Shown here: in pieces, positions 1 to 6,962 of the stretch | Layout: each line of letters opens with the position of its first letter | Numbering within the stretch: the stretch's first letter is position 1 | Assembly: GCA_024681565.1 (NCBI GenBank) | Contig: JAILAO010000085.1 | Location: 1 to 22,605 of the forward strand | Direction of reading: 5' to 3' | DNA: 22,605 bases | DNA from: Bacteroidales bacterium | GTDB lineage: Bacteria; Bacteroidota; Bacteroidia; Bacteroidales; UBA932 | The notes under the pieces: generated by a model | Told to the model about the DNA's origin: nothing | Seen by the model: only the letters and a program-made list of their open reading frames with translations | Database searches by the model: none | Translations under genes and position numbers: made by a program

Positions 1-183
1 CTTGCCGGGAATGCGGAATCCCAGGGCCTCCAGCGCGGTCGTGGTGCGCAGGAGGCTTTCCTTGACGGCCACGTCGGCCAGTCCGACCAGATGGATGCCG
101 ATCCCCCGGTCGATGTCGATCTCCACCGTGACCTCGACGGCGTCGATCCCGATGCATTTGGCACCGTGAATGTGTGTCAGCAT
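1..183 (-). CDS. ComM/YifB-type magnesium-chelatase-like AAA+ protein, N-terminal fragment
   Basis: Only the first 61 codons lie in the window; the gene continues past the left edge. The reading begins MLTHIHGAKCIGIDAVEV and continues through a GIGIHLVGLADVAVKES segment and ALEALGFRIPGK. This is the typical N-terminal (Lon-protease-like) domain of the ComM/YifB family. Family members are AAA+ ATPases; in naturally competent bacteria ComM is a helicase that promotes branch migration during integration of transformed DNA, while its role in Bacteroidetes is not established. The ATPase core is outside the window and cannot be checked. The gene diverges from tsaE across 37 bases, and I see no convincing -7 box on its own strand in that gap. 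Confidence 0.85.
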   Translation of the reverse strand, partial: MLTHIHGAKCIGIDAVEVTVEIDIDRGIGIHLVGLADVAVKESLLRTTTALEALGFRIPGK

Positions 184-203
184 AACAGTATCATAGTTTT
201 TCG

Positions 204-211
204 TATCTTTG
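204..211 (+). promoter_or_regulatory. Putative -7 box TATCTTTG for tsaE
   Basis: TATCTTTG matches the Bacteroidetes -7 consensus TAnnTTTG exactly. Only 9 bases separate it from the ATG at 221, so the transcript would start within a few bases of the start codon. No TTTG -33 element is evident at the expected distance. Confidence 0.5.
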
Positions 212-220
212 TCAGGTATT

Positions 221-646
221 ATGTCGCAACAAATCGTCATAGCTTCCCTGTCGGAGATCGATGCGGCCGCCGGCGAATTCCTCCGCCGCCTGGGTGACCG
301 CCGTCTGGTGGCGTTCTATGCTTCGATGGGGGCGGGCAAGACCACCTTCACCACGGCCCTGTGCCGGCAGCTGGGCGTCCGTTCCGACGCCGTCAGCTCT
401 CCGACGTTCGCCATTGTCAACGAGTATCGGACCGGGACCGGGGAACCGGTCTTCCATTTTGACTTCTACCGGATCACCAAGTTGGAAGAGGCGCTGGACA
501 TCGGCCTCTACGATTATCTGGACAGCGGTGCCCTCTGCCTGATGGAATGGCCGGAGAACATCGAGGCACTGCTGCCGGAGGAAACGCTCAAGGTCCATAT
601 CTCCGTGGAACCGGACGGTTCCCGGATTCTCAGTTGGGCGGACTGA
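221..646 (+). CDS. tsaE: tRNA threonylcarbamoyladenosine biosynthesis ATPase TsaE
   Basis: This 141-residue protein is the P-loop ATPase of the TsaBDE complex, which puts the threonylcarbamoyl group on A37 of tRNAs reading ANN codons. Family marks are the P-loop MGAGKTT (residues 36-42), SPTF (60-63), HFDFYR (79-84) and MEW (108-110), and the length is normal for TsaE. The usual first Gly of the Walker A motif is Ala34 here; the Gly-x-Gly-Lys-Thr core is intact. I chose the ATG at 221 over an upstream in-frame TTG at 209 because the TTG lies inside the probable -7 box. The 3' end overlaps the convergent lipoprotein gene by 17 bases (630-646). Confidence 0.93.
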   Translation: MSQQIVIASLSEIDAAAGEFLRRLGDRRLVAFYASMGAGKTTFTTALCRQLGVRSDAVSSPTFAIVNEYRTGTGEPVFHFDFYRITKLEEALDIGLYDYLDSGALCLMEWPENIEALLPEETLKVHISVEPDGSRILSWAD

Positions 647-1832
647 TTTCCAGGGTCACCCGGCTGACATAGCCGTATAGATCTGTTTCCAGCGTCCGCG
701 TTCCGTCCAGGATCCGCGGCGGCCGGGCGATGTCCCTGGGGTTCAGCGCCAGCGCGAAACGGGAGCCGGCCAGCGTCGCGCAGGCGGGCGAGAAAAAATG
801 GCAGGGGTCCGGGCTCTCGCCGCCCCCGTCCGGCGTGTGCCAGCGGAGCATCCCGTCCGTCCCGGGCGTCACCCCGCAGGTCGCTTCCGGAGAATGGTAC
901 AGAACGGCTTCTGTCCGGCACAGTTCCCGTTGGACCGTCCAGTCGTTCGCTGCCAGCCAGCCCTGGAAGGATCCGCCCGTTCCGTCGGAGAAACGCCCGG
1001 TGATGGCATAACTGTCTCCCTCGGGCCAGATCCTGCCTTCATACAGCAGGTTCTTCAGAAAGGAGGGATACAGGACAAAAGCCCGGCCGCCGTGCTGTTT
1101 GAGATCCAGGATGTGCCGTCCGGGGAGGATATCGCCGAGCCGGGTTTCCACCCCGTCCCGGACCAGGTAATAGGACGTACTGGTGATGTATCCGGCCCGA
1201 AAGGCGAAAACGGTCTGGCCGTTATCCCGGTAGAGGGCGCCGCCCGGGCTGTAGGAGGGATCGGTGAGGTTCCCGAACGGATCTCCGTCGGCCCGGGTGA
1301 GCAGGGGCCTGCCGTTCAGCCGGAAGGAGAATCCCCTGCCGGAAACGGGCCGGGAGAGGGTGTACAGGTCCTCTCCGTCGGCAAGCAGGCCGAGCAGGAA
1401 TTCCCTCCCTTCAAAGCGGAACAGTTCCACCCCGTCCCGGCCGATGAGGGTCTCTTCTCCAAGCATCCGTTCGGTATACAGCCGCCCGTCGAGGATATGG
1501 TGGCGGTCCGGGTCCGCGCAGAACGGGACCTGAGGACCGGACGGGAGGGTCAGCAGTGTCGTGCCTTCCCGGCAGAGGAGCAGTTCGAAACCGGCGTTGC
1601 CATAGGCTGTGTCCCGCTGCCAGTCATAAGAGGGAGGGAAACGGACCGCTGAATAATACAAGGTCGTGTCCGTTCCGGAACAAGCCGGGGCGTTCTGTGT
1701 CTGTCCGGGCCGGGTGGCCGGACCGCCCCGGCCGGTGTCGTTCCGGTTCGGCCCTGTCCCCAGTCCGCCGTCCAGGGGGATGCAGGCGGAGCAGACTGCC
1801 GCCAGGCACAGGAGGATGATGAAAGTCTTCAT
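630..1832 (-). CDS. Hypothetical lipoprotein (function unknown)
   Basis: I do not recognise this 400-residue protein. It starts MKTFIILLCLAAVCSACIP: a charged start, a hydrophobic core and a Cys at about residue 17 preceded by Ser-Ala, so a lipoprotein signal is likely although the lipobox is not canonical. A Gly/Pro/Thr/Asn-rich tether follows to about residue 50. The rest is exported-looking, with many short Tyr/Phe/Gly-rich strands and turns such as LLGLLADGEDLYTLSRP; that pattern could suit a beta-propeller, which is a guess from texture only. I chose the ATG at 1832, in frame inside a longer ORF, because the signal peptide begins there. It lies downstream of the sigma/anti-sigma pair but behind a strong terminator, so it is probably transcribed separately. 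A degenerate -7 box (CTTCTTTG, 1846-1853, minus strand) sits just upstream. Confidence 0.7.
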   Translation of the reverse strand: MKTFIILLCLAAVCSACIPLDGGLGTGPNRNDTGRGGPATRPGQTQNAPACSGTDTTLYYSAVRFPPSYDWQRDTAYGNAGFELLLCREGTTLLTLPSGPQVPFCADPDRHHILDGRLYTERMLGEETLIGRDGVELFRFEGREFLLGLLADGEDLYTLSRPVSGRGFSFRLNGRPLLTRADGDPFGNLTDPSYSPGGALYRDNGQTVFAFRAGYITSTSYYLVRDGVETRLGDILPGRHILDLKQHGGRAFVLYPSFLKNLLYEGRIWPEGDSYAITGRFSDGTGGSFQGWLAANDWTVQRELCRTEAVLYHSPEATCGVTPGTDGMLRWHTPDGGGESPDPCHFFSPACATLAGSRFALALNPRDIARPPRILDGTRTLETDLYGYVSRVTLEISPPN

Positions 1833-1868
1833 AGTTTTTTTCCGGCAAAGAAGCACAAAAAAAGAAAA

Positions 1869-1900
1869 CCCCGCGAAAAGAATCCTGTCTTTTCACGGGG
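1869..1900 (-). terminator. Rho-independent terminator after the sigma/anti-sigma operon
   Basis: Two 13-base arms (1869-1881 and 1888-1900) flank a 6-base loop. In minus-strand RNA every position pairs, counting one U-G wobble; in plus-strand RNA the same position is a C-A mismatch. On the minus strand the hairpin is followed by a T-rich run (1868 down to about 1854). Both signs say it acts on leftward transcription coming from the anti-sigma gene. Confidence 0.85.
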
Positions 1901-1946
1901 AAATTCATCACAAAAATACGTTTTTTTCTGTTTTTGCTTTTTATTG

Positions 1947-3131
1947 TCAGAAGTTGAAGCGCAGACCTGCGTCGAAGTTGAGCAGGAACGGCTTGTCCGT
2001 CCGGATATTTCTGGGTTGGTTGCCCGGGAAGTAGTAGTTGACACCGGGATCCAGGTACAGACCCACGCGGCGCCCGAGCATGAATTCGACACCGATGCCG
2101 CCGCCGACGGAGAACTGCAGCCCTTCCACGGGATAGCTGCGGATGATGTCCGGGTTGGCGAACAGGCGGTATTTGTTGGAGATGCAGTATTCCATCTCTC
2201 CGCCGCCATAGACGTAGAATTTGATCTTGTCGGAGGACAGGATGTCATAGTAGAGATTGATGGGAATCCCGAGGTACTGGAGCGAATGGGAAACACTTCC
2301 CGAAACGTCACCGTAACTGCCGGTGAAGCTGCGCGTCAGCAGGGAGTAGTCCAGGCCCGTGCCCAGGGAGAACCGGGGCAGGAGATAGATCCGTACACCG
2401 AGACCCAGGGTGAAGGGGATGCCGTAGGAGGAACTGCCCAGTTCGGAGAATCCGCTGGACTTGCCGGGGGCCATCATGGCTCCGGCCGGCCGGAAATCGG
2501 ATTCGTTGCTGCCGATCGCCCCTTGTGCATAGAGGGCGACACGGGGTTTGAAGCTCTGCCGGGCCGTGACAGGTTCGGCGAACGGGTCGGCCGTCACCGT
2601 GCGGACGGGCTGCCTGGGCTGCTTTTTGGCGGGAGCGGTCTGCTGTTCCTGAACGGGAGCCTCTTGTTTCTGGCTCAGGGCTTCCTGTCCGTCGGAGGAC
2701 GGTGCCGTGGCGGCTTCCGGGCTCACGACCGGCTCGCCGGCGGGACGCACAGGGGCGCTGCGCCGGCGAATCGGGGTGGCGGAGACAGCCTCGTCGGGCG
2801 TTTCTCCGGCCGGGACGGTTGCCGGTGCCGCGACCTGCGTCGGGGTACCGGCATCGCCGCCGGCTTGTGCAAGCATGGCTTGCTCCTGGTTATGAATTTT
2901 GGTTGGAATAGAATGGCGTGTACCGGTAAAGAAAAGAGTGGCGGCCACGGCGGCGACGGCAAGGCTGGCGCCCGCCCATCTCATCCAGCCCCAGACCGGG
3001 GCGGCGGAGGCTTCCGCGGCATCCAGACGCGCGGACACGGCTTTCCAGACGCGGCGGGATGGCTTGATCTCCGCGTCTGCAAGCATCGACCTCATCTGTA
3101 GGTCGAAATCCTGGGTATGCTTGTCCTGCAT
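1947..3131 (-). CDS. Putative dual-membrane anti-sigma factor with C-terminal outer-membrane beta-barrel
   Basis: The 394-residue protein has four visible parts. Residues 1-46 are a charged cytosolic segment (MRSMLADAEIKPSRRVWKAV) resembling anti-sigma N-termini. Residues about 47-69 form one hydrophobic helix rich in Ala/Val/Leu. Residues about 70-195 are a low-complexity linker rich in Pro, Ala, Gln and Thr. Residues about 197-394 look like an outer-membrane barrel with alternating strands (TLGLGVRIYLLPRFSLGTGL, FSVGGGIGVEFMLG) ending in the terminal-Phe signature FDAGLRFNF. The start ATG lies one base after the stop of the sigma gene, so the two are probably translationally coupled. This matches the architecture described for dual membrane-spanning anti-sigma factors (Dma) in Bacteroides thetaiotaomicron, where a partner ECF sigma controls vesiculation. 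Transfer of that function to this protein is inference. Part of its long ORF upstream of 3131 overlaps the sigma gene and is not coding. Confidence 0.85.
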   Translation of the reverse strand: MQDKHTQDFDLQMRSMLADAEIKPSRRVWKAVSARLDAAEASAAPVWGWMRWAGASLAVAAVAATLFFTGTRHSIPTKIHNQEQAMLAQAGGDAGTPTQVAAPATVPAGETPDEAVSATPIRRRSAPVRPAGEPVVSPEAATAPSSDGQEALSQKQEAPVQEQQTAPAKKQPRQPVRTVTADPFAEPVTARQSFKPRVALYAQGAIGSNESDFRPAGAMMAPGKSSGFSELGSSSYGIPFTLGLGVRIYLLPRFSLGTGLDYSLLTRSFTGSYGDVSGSVSHSLQYLGIPINLYYDILSSDKIKFYVYGGGEMEYCISNKYRLFANPDIIRSYPVEGLQFSVGGGIGVEFMLGRRVGLYLDPGVNYYFPGNQPRNIRTDKPFLLNFDAGLRFNF

Positions 3132-3132
3132 C

Positions 3133-3693
3133 TTAATACCTTTCTTTAATCTTTGACTGCAACAATACCCTCGCACGCTGTAGCTGCGAGCGGGAGGTGG
3201 TCTCTGAAATGCCGAGCGCCTCGGCGATCTCCTTGTGTGAATAGCCTTCGATGACATACATGTTGAAGACCGTCCGGAAACCGGGCGGGAGGGCGGCGAC
3301 CATCTTGAGCAGGTCGTCGTAGCCGATCTGCTGGATGGCGGTCGGGGCATCGCTGGTGATGTTCCAGGCGGCGTCCACGTCCTCCGAGTTCTTGAGCGCA
3401 TCTTTCTTGCGGAGACTCATCAGTGCAGTATTCACAAAGATCTTGCGGGCCCAGCCTTCGAAAGAGCCTTCTCCCGAAAAGCTGTCCAGTTTGGAAAAAA
3501 GGGTCACGAAACCATCCTGGAGGATGTCCTCCGCGGCGTCCCGGTCGCCCATGTACCGCAGGCAAACTGCGAACATCTTGGCGGACAGGAGGTCGTAAAT
3601 GGCTTTCTGGCAACGGCGTTCGCCGCGTTTTGCCCCTTCAATCCATTCTGCTTCCCGAGTGTTAAGATGCTTTTTATTTCCGAAAAGTTGCAT
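3133..3693 (-). CDS. ECF-type RNA polymerase sigma-70 factor
   Basis: This 186-residue protein has the two-domain ECF layout. Region sigma-2 includes LRYMGDRDAAEDILQDGF, then FSGEGSFEGWARKIFVNTAL; region sigma-4 includes LPPGFRTVFNMYVIEGYSHKEIAEALGISETTSRSQLQRAR, described here by its ends (helix-turn-helix EIAEALGIS, recognition helix ETTSRSQLQRAR). The start chosen is ATG 3693 (MQLFGNKKH); a longer reading from 3732 would need a TTG start inside the probable promoter. It heads a two-gene unit with the anti-sigma/barrel gene one base downstream, so its activity is presumably controlled by that protein. A weak -7-like TATTTTCG lies at 3720-3727 on the minus strand. The target regulon cannot be read from this window. 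Confidence 0.93.
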   Translation of the reverse strand: MQLFGNKKHLNTREAEWIEGAKRGERRCQKAIYDLLSAKMFAVCLRYMGDRDAAEDILQDGFVTLFSKLDSFSGEGSFEGWARKIFVNTALMSLRKKDALKNSEDVDAAWNITSDAPTAIQQIGYDDLLKMVAALPPGFRTVFNMYVIEGYSHKEIAEALGISETTSRSQLQRARVLLQSKIKERY

Positions 3694-3751
3694 CCTGCTA
3701 CCCGAAAAAATATTTCCTGCGAAAATAGCCAAATTTTCTCATAAAAACACT

Positions 3752-3759
3752 TAATTTTG
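3752..3759 (+). promoter_or_regulatory. Putative -7 box TAATTTTG for the TPR/EnvC operon
   Basis: TAATTTTG matches TAnnTTTG. It ends 8 bases before the ATG at 3768, which implies a very short or absent leader. No clear -33 TTTG is present. Confidence 0.5.
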
Positions 3760-3767
3760 TGACCACT

Positions 3768-5012
3768 ATGCGTAAGCTCATTCTATATACGGTCCTGCTC
3801 CTGCTCGGCTGCTCCCTCCGGGCGCAAGAGACGGGAAGTACGGACCGCTTCCTCACCGCGACGGCACAATACGCAGAAGGGCATTATGCGCAGGCAAAGG
3901 AGATCCTGCAGCAGCTGAACCGGGAAGATCCTGCTGACGACGCGGTCAACTATTATCTCGGACTGAGCGAGATGGCCCTCCGCGAACTGGACGCCGCCGA
4001 GCAGCACCTTTCCCTCGCCGTCCAGGCGGATTCGACCAATACCTGGTATGTCTATGCCATGGCCTCCCTTTACGACGCCCGTCAGGACCAGGTCCGTGCA
4101 GGCCGCTATGTCGAGAAACTGATCAAGATGAACCCCGGGCTTTACAATACGCCCAATACACTCTCCATGGTCGCGGATTCGAAGGTGGCGGCACGCCAGG
4201 ATTCCGTGGCGCTGCGCTACTACAACCAGGCGCTGGAGCTCGATCCGGAGTATGCCCCGGCCCAGCTCGGCCGGACCGAGCTGCTGCGGCGGATGGGCAA
4301 TTTCCCCGCCTTTTTCACGGGGCTGGAAGCCTTTATCCGCAATGAGGATGTCCGCCCGCAGGTCAAGAGCAATTACCTGACGGTGATGATGGACAACATC
4401 GACTCCCCGTTCTACTGGGTCTGGGGCGACACGATCAACCGCCTGGTGGATATTGACCGGGAGATGCATCCCGAAGACTATGACATCCAGCTGCTCAAGC
4501 TCAGGATGCTCTATATCAAGCAGGATTGGGAGGCCGTGCTGCAGCAGTGCGACGTGATGGCGGAACTGGCCCGTTCGCAGGAAAACATGGATCACCTGGC
4601 CGAGGCCCTCTCCATCGCAGGAGATGTCTGGTACCAGCAGATGGGCGACAAGGCGAAAGCCTACGAGACCTATGAACTGGCGCTGAAAGCCGATCCCGAC
4701 CGGACCTCCGTGCTCAACAATTACGCCTATTACCTCTCGCTCGAGGGCAAGTCCCTGCGCAAAGCGCTCAAGATGAGCGCCCGCACCGTCGAACTGGAGC
4801 CTGACAATGCAACTTACCTCGACACGTACGGCTGGCTGCTGTATCTGCTGAAGCGTCCCAAGGACGCCAAGCCGTATTTCAAGCATGCCATGCTCTACGG
4901 CGGCAAGGACAGCGCCACGGTGCTCGAGCATTATTCCAAGGTCCTCGAAGCCCTCGGAGAGTCGGACCTCTCGCTGTATTACAAGAACCTGGCAGAACAG
5001 AAAAGTAAATGA
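3768..5012 (+). CDS. Exported tetratricopeptide repeat protein
   Basis: The 414-residue protein starts MRKLILYTVLLLLGCSLRAQ, an export signal. Cleavage could follow RA, or Cys15 in LLGC could act as a lipobox; I cannot decide between them. The body is built of TPR units, for example QYAEGHYAQAKEILQQLNRE, ALRYYNQALELDPEYAPAQL, AYETYELALKADPDRTSVLN and a C-terminal unit containing LKRPKDAKPYFKHAM. TPR arrays are protein-binding scaffolds; Bacteroidetes have many exported ones of unknown partner. Start ATG 3768 is preferred to an in-frame GTG at 3759, whose first base is the last base of the -7 box. The stop overlaps the start of the EnvC-like gene in the sequence ATGA (5009-5012), so the two products are likely made together and may act in the same envelope process. 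Confidence 0.9.
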   Translation: MRKLILYTVLLLLGCSLRAQETGSTDRFLTATAQYAEGHYAQAKEILQQLNREDPADDAVNYYLGLSEMALRELDAAEQHLSLAVQADSTNTWYVYAMASLYDARQDQVRAGRYVEKLIKMNPGLYNTPNTLSMVADSKVAARQDSVALRYYNQALELDPEYAPAQLGRTELLRRMGNFPAFFTGLEAFIRNEDVRPQVKSNYLTVMMDNIDSPFYWVWGDTINRLVDIDREMHPEDYDIQLLKLRMLYIKQDWEAVLQQCDVMAELARSQENMDHLAEALSIAGDVWYQQMGDKAKAYETYELALKADPDRTSVLNNYAYYLSLEGKSLRKALKMSARTVELEPDNATYLDTYGWLLYLLKRPKDAKPYFKHAMLYGGKDSATVLEHYSKVLEALGESDLSLYYKNLAEQKSK

Positions 5013-6232
5013 TCCGCCGGCTCCGCATATTGGCCTCCGCCGCCGTCCTGCTGCTCGGCGTCCTGGGAATGCAGGCGCAGGATACGGCCCGCCAGGAGTC
5101 CCGTCGCTCCGCCCTGCAGAAGGAGATCGCCCAGCTGGAGCGGCAGATCAAGGAGAATGCATCCAAAAGCAAAAATGCCCTCAACGAGCTGACCCTGGTC
5201 CGCAAGCAGATCGCCACGCGGCGCAGCCTGGTGCAGGAAAGCGCCCGGGAGATCCGTCAGCTGGATGACTCCATCGCTGCCGGACAGGCGGAGGCGGAGC
5301 GCCTGCAGCAGAAGCTGGAGACCATGGAGCAGTATTTCCGGCGCCTGGTCCGCAGCGCCTACAAGAACCGGGACGCCCGCGTGTGGTATTCCTACCTGCT
5401 GTCCAGCAAAGACCTGGGGCAGGCTTCCCGCCGGTACACCTATCTTCGGGACCTCTCCGGGCAGATGAATACCCAGGGGCAGAAGATCAAGGACCTCCGC
5501 GCGGGTCTCGAGGAGAATCTCGCCCGGCTCGCCTCCCTGCGGCAGGAAGCGGAAGCGGTCCGGCAGGAACACGAGCGGGAACTCCAGGGACTGCACAAGG
5601 AAGAACTCCGCTCGGACCAGCTGGTGACCAGCCTCAAGAAAGACAAGAATCTGTATCAGCGGCAGCTCGAATCCAAGCGCAGGCAGGTAGAAGCCCTCAA
5701 CCGCGAAATCCAGCGCATCATCGCGCAGGCGATCGAGGAAGAACGCAAAAAGGAAGAAGCCGCCCGGCGGAACAAACAGACCGCCGGCAAAGCGGCCAGG
5801 CCCGTCGATTATAAACTGTCAGCGGATTTCGCCGCCAACAAGGGGAAACTTCCGTGGCCGGCGGACGGACCGGTCGTCGAGGGTTTCGGCAGACACAACC
5901 ATCCTGTCTATACGACGCTCGTGATGCCGGCCAACAACGGAGTCAATATCGGCCTGTCCGACGGGGCGCAGGTCAAGGCCGTATTCAACGGGGAAGTGAA
6001 GCATGTGATCGTGATGCCGGGTTATGGCCGCTGTGTGCTGGTCCAGCACGGCAGCTATTTCACTTTCTACTGCAAACTCGGGCAGGTGAATGTCAAGGCC
6101 GGAGACCAGGTCGGGACGGGTCAGGTCCTGGGGCTGGTGGATACGATTGACGGCCAGACCCAGCTGCATTTCGAGGTCTGGCAGGAAAAGACACCGGAAA
6201 ATCCTGAAAACTGGCTCAGGCCGCGGCCTTAG
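5009..6232 (+). CDS. EnvC-like murein hydrolase activator with degenerate M23/LytM domain
   Basis: The 407-residue protein has a signal peptide (MIRRLRILASAAVLLLGVLGMQAQ), a long charged coiled coil at about residues 25-260 (Gln/Glu/Arg/Lys heptads such as LQKEIAQLERQIKENASKSK), then a LytM/M23 domain at 281-407. This is the layout of EnvC, which activates N-acetylmuramoyl-L-alanine amidases during cell separation instead of cutting peptidoglycan itself. The zinc-ligand positions support that: the usual H-x-G is NNG (309-311), the Y-x-H-L position reads YCKL, and the final H-x-H reads QLHFEVW (385-391), leaving only one of the expected histidines. The gene overlaps the TPR gene by 4 bases upstream and the convergent phosphopantetheinyl transferase gene by 4 bases downstream (TTAG). 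Confidence 0.9.
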   Translation: MIRRLRILASAAVLLLGVLGMQAQDTARQESRRSALQKEIAQLERQIKENASKSKNALNELTLVRKQIATRRSLVQESAREIRQLDDSIAAGQAEAERLQQKLETMEQYFRRLVRSAYKNRDARVWYSYLLSSKDLGQASRRYTYLRDLSGQMNTQGQKIKDLRAGLEENLARLASLRQEAEAVRQEHERELQGLHKEELRSDQLVTSLKKDKNLYQRQLESKRRQVEALNREIQRIIAQAIEEERKKEEAARRNKQTAGKAARPVDYKLSADFAANKGKLPWPADGPVVEGFGRHNHPVYTTLVMPANNGVNIGLSDGAQVKAVFNGEVKHVIVMPGYGRCVLVQHGSYFTFYCKLGQVNVKAGDQVGTGQVLGLVDTIDGQTQLHFEVWQEKTPENPENWLRPRP

Positions 6233-6879
6233 CCGACGACCCAGACAAGTACGTGGCGGTCGAAGGTGATGTACTGCAACTCCAGTTCCTCTTCGAATCC
6301 GTCCTTGTCCGTGAAGGTGGCGTCGAGTTCTCCCTCACCGCGCATCCGGAAATTCTCGATCTCGATCTGTTCGGCGAAGTCCACCTTGTACTGGGACATC
6401 TTTTTATAGACGGCTTCCTTGGCGCACCAATAGATGGCGAGCTGCTCGTTGCGCTGTTCTTCGCTGATTTCTTCGACCTCTTCGATCTCTTCTTCGGAGA
6501 GGGCTTTTTTCTTGACGGCGGAGAAGTCGCGGTCCAGTGACTCGCAGTCGATTCCCACTTCGTCGGTCGGGTTGAGGATGACGGCGACGTAGCGGTTGGT
6601 GTGCGTGATGCTGATATTCATGGCGGAGTTCTCGATGTACGGCTTGCCGTTGTCGTGGTGGCTCAGGTACACCTTCTCCTCGAAAAGCGCATCCAGAAGG
6701 GCCCGGACGGCCAGCTTCTGCTTGCGCAGGGATTCACTTTTGATGTAGGAAATTTCCTCCAGTTCGTCGGAAGGGATGGAGGAGAGTGTTCGGAGTTCTT
6801 CTTCTGTTTCCGTGATCTGCCAGACACCTACCCGCGAGTGGTAGTCGTCATCCAGGTCTTTGATGAGATATAGGGCCAT
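6229..6879 (-). CDS. 4'-phosphopantetheinyl transferase superfamily protein (Sfp-like)
   Basis: This 216-residue protein should transfer phosphopantetheine from CoA to a Ser of a carrier protein. Visible family motifs are NISITHTNRYVAV (about residues 88-100), VGIDCE with Asp111 and Glu113 as Mg ligands, and YWCAKEAVYKK (150-160) with Trp151, Lys154 and Glu155. The two-domain Sfp length (about 220) fits better than the short AcpS type. The carrier target is not evident: no acyl-carrier or NRPS/PKS gene is nearby. Start ATG 6879 is chosen because the longer in-frame reading from 6957 would run through the promoter boxes. It diverges from mdh, and its stop overlaps the stop of the EnvC-like gene. 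Confidence 0.9.
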   Translation of the reverse strand: MALYLIKDLDDDYHSRVGVWQITETEEELRTLSSIPSDELEEISYIKSESLRKQKLAVRALLDALFEEKVYLSHHDNGKPYIENSAMNISITHTNRYVAVILNPTDEVGIDCESLDRDFSAVKKKALSEEEIEEVEEISEEQRNEQLAIYWCAKEAVYKKMSQYKVDFAEQIEIENFRMRGEGELDATFTDKDGFEEELELQYITFDRHVLVWVVG

Positions 6880-6897
6880 AAAAACTTTATAACTTCG

Positions 6898-6905
6898 CAA
6901 AGATA
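6898..6905 (-). promoter_or_regulatory. Putative -7 box TATCTTTG(C) for the phosphopantetheinyl transferase gene
   Basis: The minus strand reads TATCTTTGC, a perfect -7 match, 18 bases before the ATG at 6879. It lies only 11 bases from the plus-strand -7 box of mdh, so the two divergent promoters overlap. Confidence 0.6.
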
Positions 6906-6916
6906 ATGATTTTTTG

Positions 6917-6924
6917 TATATTTG
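6917..6924 (+). promoter_or_regulatory. Putative -7 box TATATTTG(C) for mdh
   Basis: TATATTTG matches TAnnTTTG. A TTCG (one mismatch to TTTG) lies 19 bases upstream at 6894-6897. The leader to the ATG at 6963 would be about 30 bases, longer than at most other plus-strand genes here. Confidence 0.6.
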
Positions 6925-6962
6925 CGAGACTTTTCCGAGAGACGTCAATTTATACATTCAAT

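Noticed and set aside
3132..3401. N-terminal extension of the anti-sigma/barrel frame upstream of 3131
   Set aside because: The extension is an Arg/Ser/Pro-rich out-of-frame reading of the sigma gene; the real start is the ATG one base after the sigma stop.
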